A stretch of 64,000 nucleotides of DNA. Source: Spongilla lacustris. Taxonomy: Eukaryota > Porifera > Demospongiae > Spongillida > Spongillidae. Shown in pieces: positions 22,256 to 35,217 of the stretch. The stretch lies in NCBI GenBank assembly GCA_949361645.1, contig OX442415.1, positions 18,565,269 through 18,629,268 on the forward strand. The letters are read 5' to 3'. The notes under the pieces were generated by a model. It did not search any database, was not told where the DNA came from, and saw nothing but the letters and a program-made list of their open reading frames with translations. Position numbers and translations under genes: made by a program. Within the stretch, counting starts at the first letter, position 1, and each line of letters opens with the position of its first letter.

Positions 22256-23124
22256 TATAGAAGTGTACTGTGTCATTGCTATAAGTACTCACAAACTTGC
22301 TTTTTTTTTTTACAACGTTTATATGTGACCACACCCCTTTATGTAAGACATCTATTAACATGACATGTACATGGATGGAAAAGAGTGTACAACCAGTGCA
22401 GATTGAATAGTACACAACATGTACATGTACATACATGTACAGATGTAACAATACACCAAATATAAGTTCACATCAAATCTCCCAGTTTCCATCAATGTAA
22501 AGCTTGATCCTATCAGGATAAATATATATAATCTACGTATTACGACATCACATCATGATCATGCAAACATACCACATATACAATTTTGCTGAAGACTATG
22601 AGAAGGATAGATTCTTTGGACACACAGCCACTTGATGGCAGTAATACCACAGTGCCACCTCCATGGAAGCTGCCAGGCTTCTAGCTAAACCCTCTGCCAT
22701 ATTTTCTTTCTGAATGCTCCAAAATTATAATGTACATTGGCCTCTTTCAAACTAATAACCACATTCTGAGCATCTTCTTCTGCCTGGTCCTACTCGCACA
22801 GAAATAAGCACACACAGACAAAGGTAAACATATGCAGGTGCACATGCACATACTGTACAGTGTGCACAAAATGCATGCACACATGCATAGAAACACGACA
22901 CTAAAATGTATGCACGTGCATACCACATAAAAATACACCTGTAATACATGTGCACACACATGCACAAAGAGCACAAACATATATGTACAGCGACATACAT
23001 GTACCACTAACCAGAAGAGCTATGGTTGGCCAGCTTCATCACACTGACCATTGTACCTGCTTCCACTGCCCGCAAGGATTCCTACTATTCCACACCAATG
23101 GACACACAAACGAACCTGGTTACA

Positions 23125-23268
<144 letters not shown>

Positions 23269-25058
23269 ACTGCCATACAGGTGTTTGTGTGTGTACTGCC
23301 ATACAGGTGTTTGTGTTATTTTTAGAAGGACCTAATGTATGTGTGTATATACATGTACGTCATGCACTTGGGGAGGATGGCCCATCATTGTCAAGACCCT
23401 AGCTTGTAGACGAACGTTCAGAAGCTGACAACATTTGATTATTTGATATCATGGATGTGTTTAACTACAGGCAAAGCTCACACACTCACATAAAAACATA
23501 GTGCATACAGAAATAAATAAGAACTTTGTGCACAGTTGGAGGGTATGGCTGCTTTGCCACACCTAATATGAGGCTACCCCAGCCACTGTCTTGATAACTG
23601 GGGCATCCTTGCCAATGTTTACACACTTAAACACACATACACACACTAAGACACATACATGTGTACACGCACACATACACACACTTCAAGTTCTAACATA
23701 CATTATGGTTGCAAAGGGGTAATGCACTCACAGAAGTGTCATGCGACTGTGGAGTATTTATAATTCACTGTGTGTGTGTTTTTTTTACTGCCAGTTAGAC
23801 CCCAGCCTCTTTACTGCCTGGGTAATATGTTTTGGTGCCTAGCTGTATAGCACTTGTAGTGGTTGTATTGAGAGGATATTGTCAAGAAAATTATGATTGT
23901 GTGTTAGGGTTAGGGTACTGTTTAGGGAGCTAAACAGACTTTAATGGGGCTCTGGTAACTCACTATCTGCATTTGTGGGCAGAGGCTTGTGGTTACATAG
24001 GCTCATGGTCTTAGGCGGATGAAAGCCTCATCCACCCTATTGCTACCCTTTGTGCACCATGGCCAGCTTATGAGATTATATGCATTCATGGGCAGCCTCC
24101 CAGCAGTCCACTGGTGCTTCAGGAGAGCTTGTCTGTTTGCATCACCCACCCTCCACCCCTGCGTCACCTTTGTACCCTTTCTGTGTATTTCTTACTGCCA
24201 TCATGCCCATTCATATTAAATACAGCCTTGGTGGGTTCCTACCGGGCTTGACCTTCTAACTCAGGGACCCAAGCCTGGGCCAGCGTCCTGGCTTGGTACG
24301 CAGGTCACCCAGATGGTGGCCAGTGCCTCCAACTGGTGCTTGTCTCCCCAAGTCTCCCCCCACATGACGCATGGCTTGGCCACAGGGACTCCCAACTGGT
24401 GATCTGCGTCACTCACGGGAGCTCCCCACGGCCAACAGGTCGGAGTTGGCAGGGTCACAGCTCAGGGGGGTTCTCGCTCTGGCCCCCTATTCTCGCTAAT
24501 CAGTCAACTGAGTTGTGTTGGACAGAAGCAATTGTAGCTGAGGAGCTAGGGGCTGGGTGCATACACCTACTTAGCCTGGTGAATTTAGTAGGCTTGGTAA
24601 TTAATGTGTTAGTGTGTGTGTTAGTGTGTGCTGTGTGTACACATGTGTGCATGTGTGTACACGTGTGCATGTGTGTGTATGTGTGACGTTTGTGTGTGTA
24701 TGTGTGTACACATGTGTGCATTAGAGTATGTATTAGTGTGTGTGCATTGTGTGTACACACGTGTGTGTTAGTGTGTGTGCTTTGTGTGTACACATGTATG
24801 TGTTAGTGTGTGTGTACATGTGAGTGTAAACATGTACGTGCCTGTGTGTGTGCATGATGAGTGTTTAGTAGGTGATGGAGTTGGTGTTAGGGTGAGTAGG
24901 AACGTTAAATACTAAACCATCTGGTCATGTGTCAAGCACAGATCCTGCATGATTGATATAGAGCCAGTGATCTAGAATATGCACACCTTGATCTGAGACC
25001 CTGACAAGGTCATTATGGAAGGGCCCAAAAACATATATATGTTGTGTACACATGTATA

Positions 25059-25479
<421 letters not shown>

Positions 25480-26199
25480 CACACGCAGCATGTAGCCTGA
25501 CCCTGGGCGTCTACTACTTACGATCAGATCAGAAAAGTTTAGTACTAAAAATTCAGTATGCAACCACAAATTATTTTAATATACTGTACAGCAAAACTGC
25601 ATTGGCTTACATTGCAGTGGTGACTCCATCCCACGCGACGTCTTCACAACTTGCGGCTTTTTCGCTGCACACGTCATCTGATCATGCACTGGAACTGTAT
25701 AGATGATTCAGGTTCAAGTGTGAGCAATTCAGCGCTAGAGCTCTATTTTTACTAGCACGTGTGAACGTACATTTTAGCCAGACCTCCGACCAACCAGATA
25801 CGCTATCCCTCTGCGATTTCTTTGTTTGGAACTTCGGAACACGTAGGCATCATTTTGAATTAGTAGCCTATTATTAATAAATAGCTAGTATATATTGCAT
25901 ATGTGCAACGAATTACGCCCTCGGATCGGTAGAATGTAATTAGCATACAGTTATACAAAATGTGTATAACAACTGTGGTTTTTTGATTAGCACACACTGC
26001 TATTATACACAGTTATACACAATTATACGCAATGTGTATAACAGGTACTGTATAACTACTTGTATAACAATGTTATACAGGCGAGTATAACAACCCTTTT
26101 TACACAGTGTAGAGACTGAACTGGAACGTTCCCAGCTACTAACTTGTGCTATATATTTCATTGCCATATTGATTTACTACTAGCTCGCAAACACCCAAG

Positions 26200-26760
26200 A
26201 TGGACACACGTCTTCAAAACTTCTGGAAAGAGAGTATCCATAAGGATATGACCCTTCGCTTCGCATGGCAGGCCAGATACGCTAACAAGGAGCGCTCCAA
26301 AGCCGAAGCCCAGGCCAAACCTAAGGCCCCCTCTACGGCCAATACGGCTCTACACAACTCCATCACCAGTAAAATTAAGCGACTGGAGATGTCAACAGAG
26401 CGAATGCATGAGGAGAACTCGGACGGCCAGAAGGTACCGGAGAAGTGGCAGAACGCTGCGCACAATTGTTTGGCTAACTCAAACGATGTTCTGCAATCTA
26501 CATCGGATATGCGGCCCGCGACCTCGTTTACTCGATCGCTGCTGTACAATGGTTTGAGCGTCCACGGAGAGGGAAGGTACGCCTACTTGAAGCGGAGAAA
26601 AACGGTCGTGCCCGATCAGAAGTACCTCTATCCCGTACTGTCCTCTACTGAGTACGGATGGAAGATCCTTGAACACGCCAAACTAGACAGGTCGCCACAC
26701 GGACATGCAAGCGTCATCAGGGACAGTTTTTACCGCAACAGCGGCATCATTTTCGAATGA
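26200..26760 (+). CDS. SPMIP1: SPMIP1 (ATP6V1FNB)-like axonemal protein, intronless
   Basis: A single uninterrupted frame of 186 codons begins ATGGACACACGTCTTCAAAA. The N-terminus reads RLQNFWKESIHKDMTLRFAW, the pattern of short microtubule-associated sperm/cilium proteins. The C-terminal half has RPATSFTRSLLYNGLSVHGE, GRYAYLKRR and YLYPVLSSTEYGWKI, resembling the conserved part of SPMIP1/ATP6V1FNB-like proteins. A charged low-complexity region lies between. The CACTA element ends 90 bp before the start codon. The gene converges on MYCBPAP (233 bp between stop codons). The family call rests on motif memory, and an unrelated microtubule inner protein is the alternative. Confidence 0.6.
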   Translation: MDTRLQNFWKESIHKDMTLRFAWQARYANKERSKAEAQAKPKAPSTANTALHNSITSKIKRLEMSTERMHEENSDGQKVPEKWQNAAHNCLANSNDVLQSTSDMRPATSFTRSLLYNGLSVHGEGRYAYLKRRKTVVPDQKYLYPVLSSTEYGWKILEHAKLDRSPHGHASVIRDSFYRNSGIIFE

Positions 26761-26993
26761 AGCAGATTGCAACTGTTTCATGCATAGGTCATTATACTGA
26801 TAAATTATTGTATGCATGCATACATGGTGCCTATTGAGACATATATAATGTTATGCAATATAACGGGTATGAATATATACACCGCATGCATTGACGGATC
26901 CAAGGTCATTCATGCGGTCATAAATCTTCAAACAACAGGGCCATCTTGTCCACTGATGACCCTAGAATTTCATACACCTGCGGACATTTATTT

Positions 26994-28119
26994 TTAGCAC
27001 ATCAACGCTAAAATGACAACTCCATCTCCACACATCACTTCATATTTACAACGCACCGCTCTATGGAGGGCATCTTTGTACTTGTTCACAAGGATTGGGT
27101 CAACCTCTGCTGGAGTGGTGGTGTCCTCAACCTCTCCCTACATGGACATACACACCTACATGTAACATGCAAACACAGTATCACAAACCTCTGGCTTGTC
27201 AGCATCTTTCATACTTCCTATAAGGTGACAAAATAAACAATATCATAGAAGGAGGGGGAGGAGGCCCTACCTTTGGACTTCCTGGGGGCCACAGCCTTAG
27301 CCTTCCCACTGCTAGAGGTCACCTGCATCTTTGGTCATGGTACATGCACATACTGTACAGAGCACATGGCCACACCCACCTTCTCTTTCTCCTTTCCCTT
27401 CTGCTTGGCATCTGCTGCCTTCTTCACCTCCTTGGTCCCCTTCTTGTCCTTCTTAGATGACTGAACTGCACATGTGAGTACATGTACAAACATGTATATC
27501 ACACTCTCCACACTCCCTCCCCCTCACCAGGTAATGATGGTACACTCTCCACACTCCCTCCCCTCACCAGGTAATGATGGTACACTCTCCACACTCCCTC
27601 CCCTCACCAGGTGATGATGGTACACTCTCAACACTCCCTCCCCTCATCAGGTGACTCTCCACACTCCCTCCCCCTCACCAGGTGATGATGGTACACTCTC
27701 CACACTCCCTCCCCCTCACCAGGTGATGATGGTACACTCTCCACACTCCCTCCCCCTCACCAGGTGATGATGGTACAATCTCCACACTCCCTCCCCCTCA
27801 CCAGGTGATGATGGTACACTCTCCACACTCCCTCCCCCTCACCAGGTGATGATGGTACACTCTCCACACTCCCTCCCCCTCACCAGGTGATGATGGTACA
27901 CTCTCCACCTGCTCAGGCTCAATAGGCTTGCTTGCAGAGGAGAACTCCTTCAGAGGCACACCCATCACCTGGCTCAGGTGAGCCGAGATGGTGACAAGAC
28001 TGTCCACTGCTTCACACAAGACTTCGTAGCTAAAAGAAAGAAATAGTTATACTACATGTATGTACATGTATAGTACATGTACATACATGTATATGTGTTT
28101 GACGTGTGTGTGTGTGTGT

Positions 28120-28167
<48 letters not shown>

Positions 28168-31100
28168 AATGTTCTCAAATACCAAATAGGATAAAGCCTT
28201 GCTTTGGGATGCTCAGGTGGTGGGAAAGTGAGTGATCCAACAGCCATGTTCAGCTCTTTCAGTTTCTCTTCTCTGACCACGTCATCTGCAATATGGAGAA
28301 TAGCCTAGCAATGTAGGAGGAAGGGAGGAGGGGGGAGGGGAAGGAGGAAGAGGAATGACTGATCTGTTCTAGTGTACATAGAAGATGTACATGTACATCT
28401 TTTATGTACAGTAGTAGCTGAGGTCATCACTTACCCCAAACATATCACCACAACCCCACCCACCCACACAGTAACCTTGACCACCATTAGTCTCGGCCCC
28501 AGACCCAACGGACGCAGCTGCGGATGGATTACATCACCGCTACGCGTCAGTAGGGTCTGGAGACACTGGCAACAATTTCGTGGCCAACCAGGTAGGAATT
28601 TCATCCTGCCCAATCAGATTGCAGCAATGCAATAATTAGCATTCTTCGCGTGACTGTCACGCGCTCGCATGCTAATTAGTGCATCTCGCAAGACGTATAA
28701 TAATTACAGTTGCTGCTAGAGACCTTGGATACGAACTGAGACGTGTCTTCTGAACAACGCTCAGTGGTACAAGCCTTCGTAGACGGTCGAGATGTGTTTG
28801 TTTGCCTCCCAACCAGAAGCGGGAAGTCCTTGTGCTACTGGATACTCTCCGAAGTATTTGACAGGCTAAGAGGGCCAGAATGATAGCATTGTGGTCTTTG
28901 TAAGTCCTCTGAAAGCTCTGATGAGGGAGCAGGTTGAAGCCCTTAAAGGCAGAGGGTCTAGAGCTGTACGTGTGGGGGAGGTCGCTACGTACCACTTGTC
29001 TTTCTAGCATGCTTCACAACCACCTGATGAAATTGAGATAAAACACCCATGTATGGAGGTGTTTGTTGCAACATCTTACTGACACAGATGGTGATAAAGT
29101 ACCAGCAGCTGCTAACAGTGAAGATGACCTCTTCCAACTGCCTGTAGGCTGTAGGCTGGGATGTTGTAGCTGTAAATCCTAGATGCACCCCTGCACTTAT
29201 TGCTGCTTCTATGTCGTTTTCTATCTTGTCTAGCTCCTCCCTTTTTTTACTACAACTATCAAATGATACTTACAGATTATGATTGAACATCCAGACTGCG
29301 TGCGGCTAGGGACTCTTTTGTCAACTAGTTCTCGTTCAAACGCATCATACATGAAGCGCTTTAGCACTGGAAGCACATGTATTGTTGAGCTGCTATGCAG
29401 AATTCGACGATCTCCGCTGTCTGTACATTTCCGGCATTTTACCGCATGACAAAGCCATAATTTATCGTTTATCAGAAGTATATTCATATCTATATGCGCG
29501 TGACAAGAGCGCGATAAATGTGATTATCGTGGCATTCTCGGGCCACGAAATTGTTGCCAATGTCTCCAGACCCTACTGACGCGTAGCGGTGATGTAATCC
29601 ATCCGCAGCTGCGTCCGTTGGGTCTGGGGCCGAGACTAGACCACCATCCCATACCACCTCCATACACCACCATAGAGCACCTACCTCCTGTAAGGAGGAA
29701 ATGGAGAGGTCCCATCCTGTGTGGGCGTGGGCTTCTTGTAGCTCCGGAATACCTACATTGGTTTATTATAAAAGTTTATACATGTAGTTACATCATCACA
29801 CTCTCCCCACCTCCCATCACACCCTCCCCACCTGCACTGCTAGGTTCCTCCAGGACGGCCAGCTGCTTCCCTTTCTTGGCCTCCGCCTCCTTCTTCTCCT
29901 TTGGCCCCTTTGGGGGGACCTTGGGGTCGGCCTTCCCTGGGGGCACCTCCCCCTCAGGGGGCGGAGGGGACACAATGGCACCATACATGGACTTGAGTCT
30001 TTGCAGGAGGTGGTGATGGTAGAACAGCTGGAACAGCACACAGATGGCTCAGCTAGCACACACCACATGCTTGAGGCTCACCCCAGGGTTCTGCAATACA
30101 AAGGCATCTTCTTCCTGCAAGTGGTGCATGTGTTAGCGGTTATTATTATAAGAAGGCGTGGCCCCACTAACCATCTCAAAGGTCAGCACAGCCTCAGGGG
30201 TGTGTGGGGGCGTACACACACTATCCACCAGCCTCTTCACCACAGCAGCAGCTGCATCTGATGCCATGCCTCTGGTCAGCATGTCCTGTATGGGGGCGGG
30301 GGTGGGGAGAAGGAAGGTGATGATTAAATGGTTATAGATTACAGAGGATCAGAGAAGAGAAAGAGACAGCCTATGCTAATCTTATGTGATCTACATGTAC
30401 ATGCCACATTGAACAGGGACCAGTTAGTCTCATATCAAACCACAGCTGCGGATGGATTACATCACCGCTATGCAGATAGAGGGTCTGGAGACTTTACTGT
30501 CAAAATCCTGGCCAGTGGATGGTCCCGATGTTGCATGAATTTCAACACTACAATCTAATTGCAGGCATGCATAGAATTGTCTGCATGAAAGTGACATGCT
30601 GAATATGGATGTCGACACAATCTCCTTACATGTACATGTAGTTGCCCTACTGAAGTGTTTCTATACATGTAGTTCAGCTATTGGTAATAGAAAGCTTTCT
30701 CTATGGCCAGGATGTGTTTGTTAGCCTTCTAACTGGACCAGGCAAGTAGCTGTGCTACTGGGTTCTCCCACGTGTTTATAACCAGTGAAGAGGTAAAAAT
30801 GGATTGATTGTATAGTTGTTGTACGTTCCCTAAGGGCATTGATGGTGGATCCTATAGGGAAGGATATTAAATGCTCTTGAACCACAGCCTCACTCCATAT
30901 TAAGGGCATCTATTCGAACCATTTGCACAGTTATACATAATTCTGTACAGGTTACATAACCGCAACGTTACCCACAAGCGTGTGACAAGTACATGGCTGA
31001 ATCTAATTAAGGCACGCCCACTGGCCAGGATTTTGACAGTAAAGTCTCCAGACCCTCTATCTGTGATGTAATCCATCCGAAGCTGTGGATTGATGATCTG

Positions 31101-34100
31101 GGTACAAGACTAGGGACCAGTAGGATGTCAGTTAACACACCTCAATGGCACTCCTCTTCTCTACATGGAGGTCTTCCTGAAAGGCCACACCCCTCAGGAC
31201 AAACACAAGGGGCTTCCCCTTGGCCAGCACAGGTCCAGTCTGCAGGGCCCATGTCTCAGAGAACACACCAGGATTGGGGGACTTGAAGATGAAGGGAAAA
31301 GGGAAACACTGTCCTGGTAGAAGGACACCTGCAAGGGAGGGGGTGTGGTTTAGAACTAGTAGGAGGGGGAAAGAGGGACCCACCTCCCCTGGTATCAAAA
31401 TAGAACCTCTGTGTATTTCCCCTCACTGATCCATGAGGGTTTGGCCTGGGAACGTGCTAATACATGTACATGTATGCATAGCAAGTGGAAGAATACGCAG
31501 TGATTTATACAGCAGTAGTACATTTACACACAGGGTTCAGTACTGCAAATGCACACCATGAAGTATGCAGGATACATGTATATACAGTACATGTAACCTA
31601 CCTCTTCCCCAGTACCTACCTCCTCCCCAGCAAATGCCTCTTCCCAGTACCTTCCTTCTCCCCCTGAGTCCCAGTACCTTCCTCTTCCCCAGTACCTTCC
31701 TCTTCCCCAGTACCTGCCATGTGTAGTAGATTGCTGTGGTCCCACAGTTCTCCAACTGGAGGTGAGAGGTGGTCATCTCCCCTAGCCCCGCCTCCAAGAG
31801 GACCCTGAACTCCAGGGGATCCCCACATGGCTGGTTCCCCTGAGTATCAGGTAGGCCCTCCCATTTCACCAGACAGGTATCAATCTTCAGTGCCGGGCCA
31901 ATGGCGGGAAGGTTGCATACATTGGGCTGGAGATCCAGTGTGCTGTGGTTATGGAGGAGGGTCCCAGAGGAGAAGGGAGAAGGTAGGAAGTGGAGGGAAG
32001 TTGTAAGTGTATATGTACATGTACATTATATTATACACTCCACACACACACCACACACTGTGCATATATAACACACACCTCACTACTGATCCCATCTGCT
32101 GCCCCCAGTGGACACACCACACACCTTGCTGGCCTTTCATTCTCCTCATCACTGGAGCACATGGAGTCATTCCTGGCCTCCTCCCCTTTTTCTTCCTCAC
32201 TGCTTGAGTCCAGGGAGTCTGCTCTCAGCCTCTGCTTCCTCCAGGGTGACCTGCCAACCACCTCTAGCCCATCCAGACCCTGAACAGAGACATTATAGCA
32301 CACGCAGGGGGAGGCTCCCCTATGGTACACGCCCACCAGACCCTGGGGGAGGCGCCCCTATGGTACACGCCCACCAGACCCTAGGGGAAGCTCCCCTATG
32401 ATACACATGCCCACCAGACCCTGGGGGAGGCACCCCTATGGTACACGCCCACCAGACCCTAGAGGAGGCTCCCCTATGGTACACACCCACCAGACCCTGG
32501 GGGGAGGCTCCCCTATGGTACATGCTTACAGGAGGGAAAGCTGGTACATCCTGGAGCTGGCCACGCCTCTCTGCAAGGTATGCAGACTGCCTCCAGGCAT
32601 GGTAGAGGGGAGAGTCTGTATTGGTCAGCCCTATAAGGAGAGGGAGGGAGGGAGGGAGGGAGGGAGGGAGGGAGGGAGGGAGGGAGGGAGGGAGGGAAGA
32701 GGAGAGCGAAGGGGAGAGGGAGGAGGAAGGGGAAAGGGGAAGAGGGAGGAAGGCAGAGGAGGGGGAGGGAGAGGAAGAGGAAGGGAGGGGGAGGAAGGAG
32801 AGAGGACAGGCACATGTACAGTAATGAAAGGCAAGCGAGGGGTGAGGGGAGGAGGCAGTAGTACCTTTCTCCTTCTGCACAACACTTGGTGTACCAACAA
32901 ACTCTAGTTCTGGGGGTAGTCCCTTCTCAGTCTGTGTTAAGGTGATTCTGAAACACCACACATGTAATATGTACCTCAAGGCACACACACCCACATACTC
33001 ACTTTATTCCTGTGACATCATCACCAATGTTGACTTGCTGTTTCCAAAATTCACTCCCAACATGACCTACATGTACGTGTACACATGATCAGAATCCATC
33101 ATTACCACCAGGTGACATAAGGATGGGGCCACACCCACATCCTTTGCTTCTGTCCAGTGGGTGGATTGCTTGACCAATTGCACTCCTGGAAACAATATGT
33201 ACATGTACAGTGTATGTAAAGGCACCACCCCCTCCTCCTCCCCTCACCTCTCCTCCTGAATGTTCCTGAACCCATCCCCTTGGTTCATTGCCAGCTGCTC
33301 CGGACTGGACAACAGCTTCCCTTCACAAAGGTAACATGACATCATGACCACACCCACCCAAGGGGCGGCCCTCACTGGAGATGACCTTCTGTTGTAGCCT
33401 TCTGTCCTCCATGCTTCTCCTCCACTGCTTCAGGGCGTGGGTCTCCCTTGGCTGCAGAGGGGGGCCATACATAGGTACATGTACTTGGTGGGAGTGTGGA
33501 ACTGGTCACTCTCCACATACTATTGCCCACCCTCCCTCCTCCCCGTACCAAAATGGTCCTCTGGTAGGTCATCTCCTCTTTCACCTCTATAGGCCGTACC
33601 TCTGGTAGGACCACTGGAGGTGGGCGTGTCATCTGGGAGGGGCAGGAAAATGTTACATGCTTAGTGGCCTCAATGCAATCCTCCCACCAACCCATCCCAC
33701 CCTCCTCCTCCCCACTCCCACCTCATTCTTTTTGTACAAAGTTGCAGCATAGCTCTCTGATGGAGCCAACACACTGTGTGGTATGAAGGTGCTGGTGATG
33801 TCATAGCGAGGGCCTGGGTTTGGGGATCCTGAGGAGGGAGGGGAGGGGGAGCGATGGGAGAGAGGGGAGGGAGGAGGGAGAGGGGAAGGAAAGGGAGGGG
33901 AGAAGAGGGGAGAGGAGAGCGAATATGATAGCAAACAGGTAACCTAGCAACCTACATACCAAGGATCCTAACTTCAGTGACTTGAGCATTAGGTGAAAGA
34001 GGATGGAGAACTGCCACACTGCATCAGTATGCACCATTGTGAGTGTACATGCACATGTAGGTGTAGATGAAGTAGTACATCAAAGTTGTGAGCTTTGCCA

Positions 34101-34689
34101 CAACTGATGTAATAATGTTTACCATTTGTGTCCCTGATTGGCGGCATCTTCCCGTTGGCGGGACTTCTTAACTAGAACTTTCTTCAGCTTCTTCGTTTCA
34201 ACACGAGGAGGAGGGGCTTGACGATGGATCTGCAATACGTGGGAGGGAAGAAGCACTTAAGCCAGAAAGCTTTAGTATGCAGCAATATGCAACGCTGGAA
34301 CTACAATATGCAGATGCTGGGACCCCACTGATAGCTATATAAAAGTTAACTTGATTTTGAAATGTGGGCAGCCGAAATTTGCATTTACAGTAAGAACATG
34401 AGACCTTGCTCAACTGTTCCGGTTGGATGTATAGGGCAGAAATATCGTCCCCCTTCAAGATTTCGTCCACCGATGACTGCTCGGGGATGTTCTGTTGCTG
34501 GGGGAGCAGGACTGCTGAGGTGGTCGGACTGCCATCAGAGACGCTAGCGCTGTGGTCCTTCTTCCTCCCTAATATTAATAATAATCTCGGCTGGCAATGG
34601 CAGTTCGGCCGGCAGTATTACTGCGCTTCCTATTCTATTTACGACGTACCAGACAGGGTTCCTTTGGTGCCCTTTACTTTGGAAGACAT
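26994..34689 (-). CDS. MYCBPAP: MYCBPAP (central-apparatus protein), 26 exons
   Basis: Exons, right to left: 34689-34650, 34568-34405, 34229-34123, 34018-33960, 33828-33722, 33632-33549, 33451-33376, 33320-33248, 33185-33109, 33066-33003, 32947-32865, 32630-32530, 32279-32125, 31942-31714, 31456-31384, 31328-31141, 30285-30172, 30114-30082, 30027-29832, 29752-29685, 28304-28183, 28029-27909, 27460-27380, 27322-27271, 27217-27189, 27137-26994. All phases agree: 2640 nt, 879 aa, against about 950 aa in human. Family landmarks are SVDEILKGDD, RILGSPNPGPRYDI, ALKQWRRSMEDRR, GSEFWKQQVNIGDDVTGI (aa ~265-283), NTQRFYFDTRGGVLLPGQ, FKSPNPGVFSETW, LQRLKSMY, TGWDLSISSLQE and ADDVVREEKLKELN. A Lys-rich segment (aa ~779-805) precedes a short C-terminus. 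MYCBPAP/FAP147 belongs to the ciliary central pair apparatus and binds MYCBP. Two MULE-like elements sit in introns. AATAAA begins one base after the stop. Confidence 0.88.
27497..27907. repeat. 41-bp minisatellite in MYCBPAP intron
   Basis: About ten copies of a unit containing CACTCTCCACACTCCCTCCC followed by CTCACCAGGTGATGATGGTA. The array begins directly at the 5' splice site of exon 22 (27909). Read on the gene strand, nearly every unit carries CACCTG|GTGAGG, a good match to a 5' splice site. Confidence 0.92.
28104..28167. repeat. (GT)n microsatellite in MYCBPAP intron
   Basis: About 62 bp of GT with one GG interruption, just downstream of exon 21. Confidence 0.95.
28488..29638. mobile_element. 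MULE-like non-autonomous element, 9-bp TSD
   Basis: 1151 bp with terminal inverted repeats of at least 90 bp, starting TAGTCTCGGCCCCAGACCC and including GCTGCGGATGGATTACATCA. It is flanked by the exact 9-bp direct repeat GACCACCAT (28479-28487 and 29639-29647). Long TIRs with 9-bp duplications are the hallmark of Mutator-like elements. The interior has no intact transposase but shares GATGTGTTTGTTnGCCT with the 30425 element. It lies in the intron between MYCBPAP exons 20 and 21; without it that intron would be about 220 bp. Confidence 0.85.
30425..31112. mobile_element. MULE-like non-autonomous element, 9-bp TSD
   Basis: 688 bp with TIRs starting TAGTCTCATATC on the left and ending GGGTACAAGACTA on the right. 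Both contain GATGGATTACATCA and GTCTGGAGACTTTACTGTC. The flanking direct repeat is GGGACCAGT (30416-30424 and 31113-31121), an exact 9-bp duplication. It sits in the intron between MYCBPAP exons 16 and 17, only 28 bp from the exon 16 boundary. Confidence 0.85.
32290..32525. repeat. 37-bp minisatellite in MYCBPAP intron
   Basis: Six copies of GGCTCCCCTATGGTACACGC followed by CCACCAGACCCTGGGGGA. It fills much of the intron between exons 12 and 13 and creates chance frames on both strands. Confidence 0.9.
32640..32815. repeat. (GGGA)n and purine-rich tract
   Basis: About 56 bp of perfect GGGA repeats followed by about 120 bp of nearly pure purine sequence, in the intron between exons 11 and 12. 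A similar purine-rich stretch occurs at 33834-33920. Confidence 0.9.
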
Positions 34690-34696
34690 GGCGCCA
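34680..34696 (-). other. Short ORF overlapping the MYCBPAP start
   Basis: An upstream ATG (34696) opens a seven-codon frame (MAPCLPK) that overlaps the chosen ATG at 34689 in another phase. Its context (A at -3, G at +4) is better than that of the main start, so it could dampen translation if included in the mRNA. Confidence 0.4.
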
Positions 34697-34712
34697 TTTT
34701 CCACTGGAGATT

Positions 34713-34726
34713 GTTACTATGGCAAC
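34713..34726. promoter_or_regulatory. RFX X-box-like site
   Basis: GTTACTATGGCAAC is one change away from the palindromic X-box GTTACCATGGYAAC bound by RFX factors. It lies 23 bp upstream of the MYCBPAP start codon, between this ciliary gene and the divergent cyclin J-like gene. Confidence 0.7.
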
Positions 34727-34920
34727 AAATTAATTCCGGTGATGATGTCATTCTTGCGCTTTTGTGTAGGAAATTGAGGGTACCAATTAGTAATTTACAG
34801 TTAACTGTTCTGCTGTTGAAGGCATCGGAATGAACCTTTACTTCGCACCTATCGGAATATCCTATATTATTGCGTCTTGCGTTTAGTTTATGTTGGTGTA
34901 ATGCGCGCCTCATTGTTTCG

Positions 34921-34972
34921 TCCCCCCCCCCCTTCCCCCCCCCCCCCCCCCCCCCCCCCCCTTTCCCCCCCC
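34921..34972. repeat. Poly-C tract
   Basis: About 50 bp of C with three short T interruptions, in the head-to-head interval between MYCBPAP and the cyclin J-like gene. Confidence 0.95.
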
Positions 34973-35217
34973 ATCCCTGACCCACGCACCCCCGGGGCTA
35001 TGGGAGGCTACAAAAAGGTCAAATGCCCTACAGTCTTAATGCAGATTAGATGGTTAATAAAACTGGTTATAAATGAGCGAAATCAAAATTTGATTTTAAT
35101 ATTCGGTGCTATGGATTATGGCGTTCAACGCTGCAGCTGCTGCTATAAAAAAAAAGCGTTCAGTTGCTTGGGGTTGTATCTGACATTGCACTTCTTGAAC
35201 ATAAAATTATTGAAGCA

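Noticed and set aside
24000..24530. Possible gene in the GC-richer part of the CACTA element
   Set aside because: Frames on both strands are short and repetitive in motif content. No domain or splice structure could be supported.
29618..30016. 132-codon plus-strand frame
   Set aside because: Antisense shadow of MYCBPAP exons 19-20 and the right end of the MULE-like element.
32320..32994. 224-codon minus-strand and 169-codon plus-strand frames
   Set aside because: They run through MYCBPAP exons 11-12, a GGGA tract and an intronic 37-bp minisatellite. The spliced MYCBPAP frame explains the coding parts.
34962..35164. An upstream exon or earlier start for the cyclin J-like gene
   Set aside because: The in-frame extension upstream of 35218 has no ATG in the open frame, and no good donor/acceptor pair was found. 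ATG 35218 is kept.
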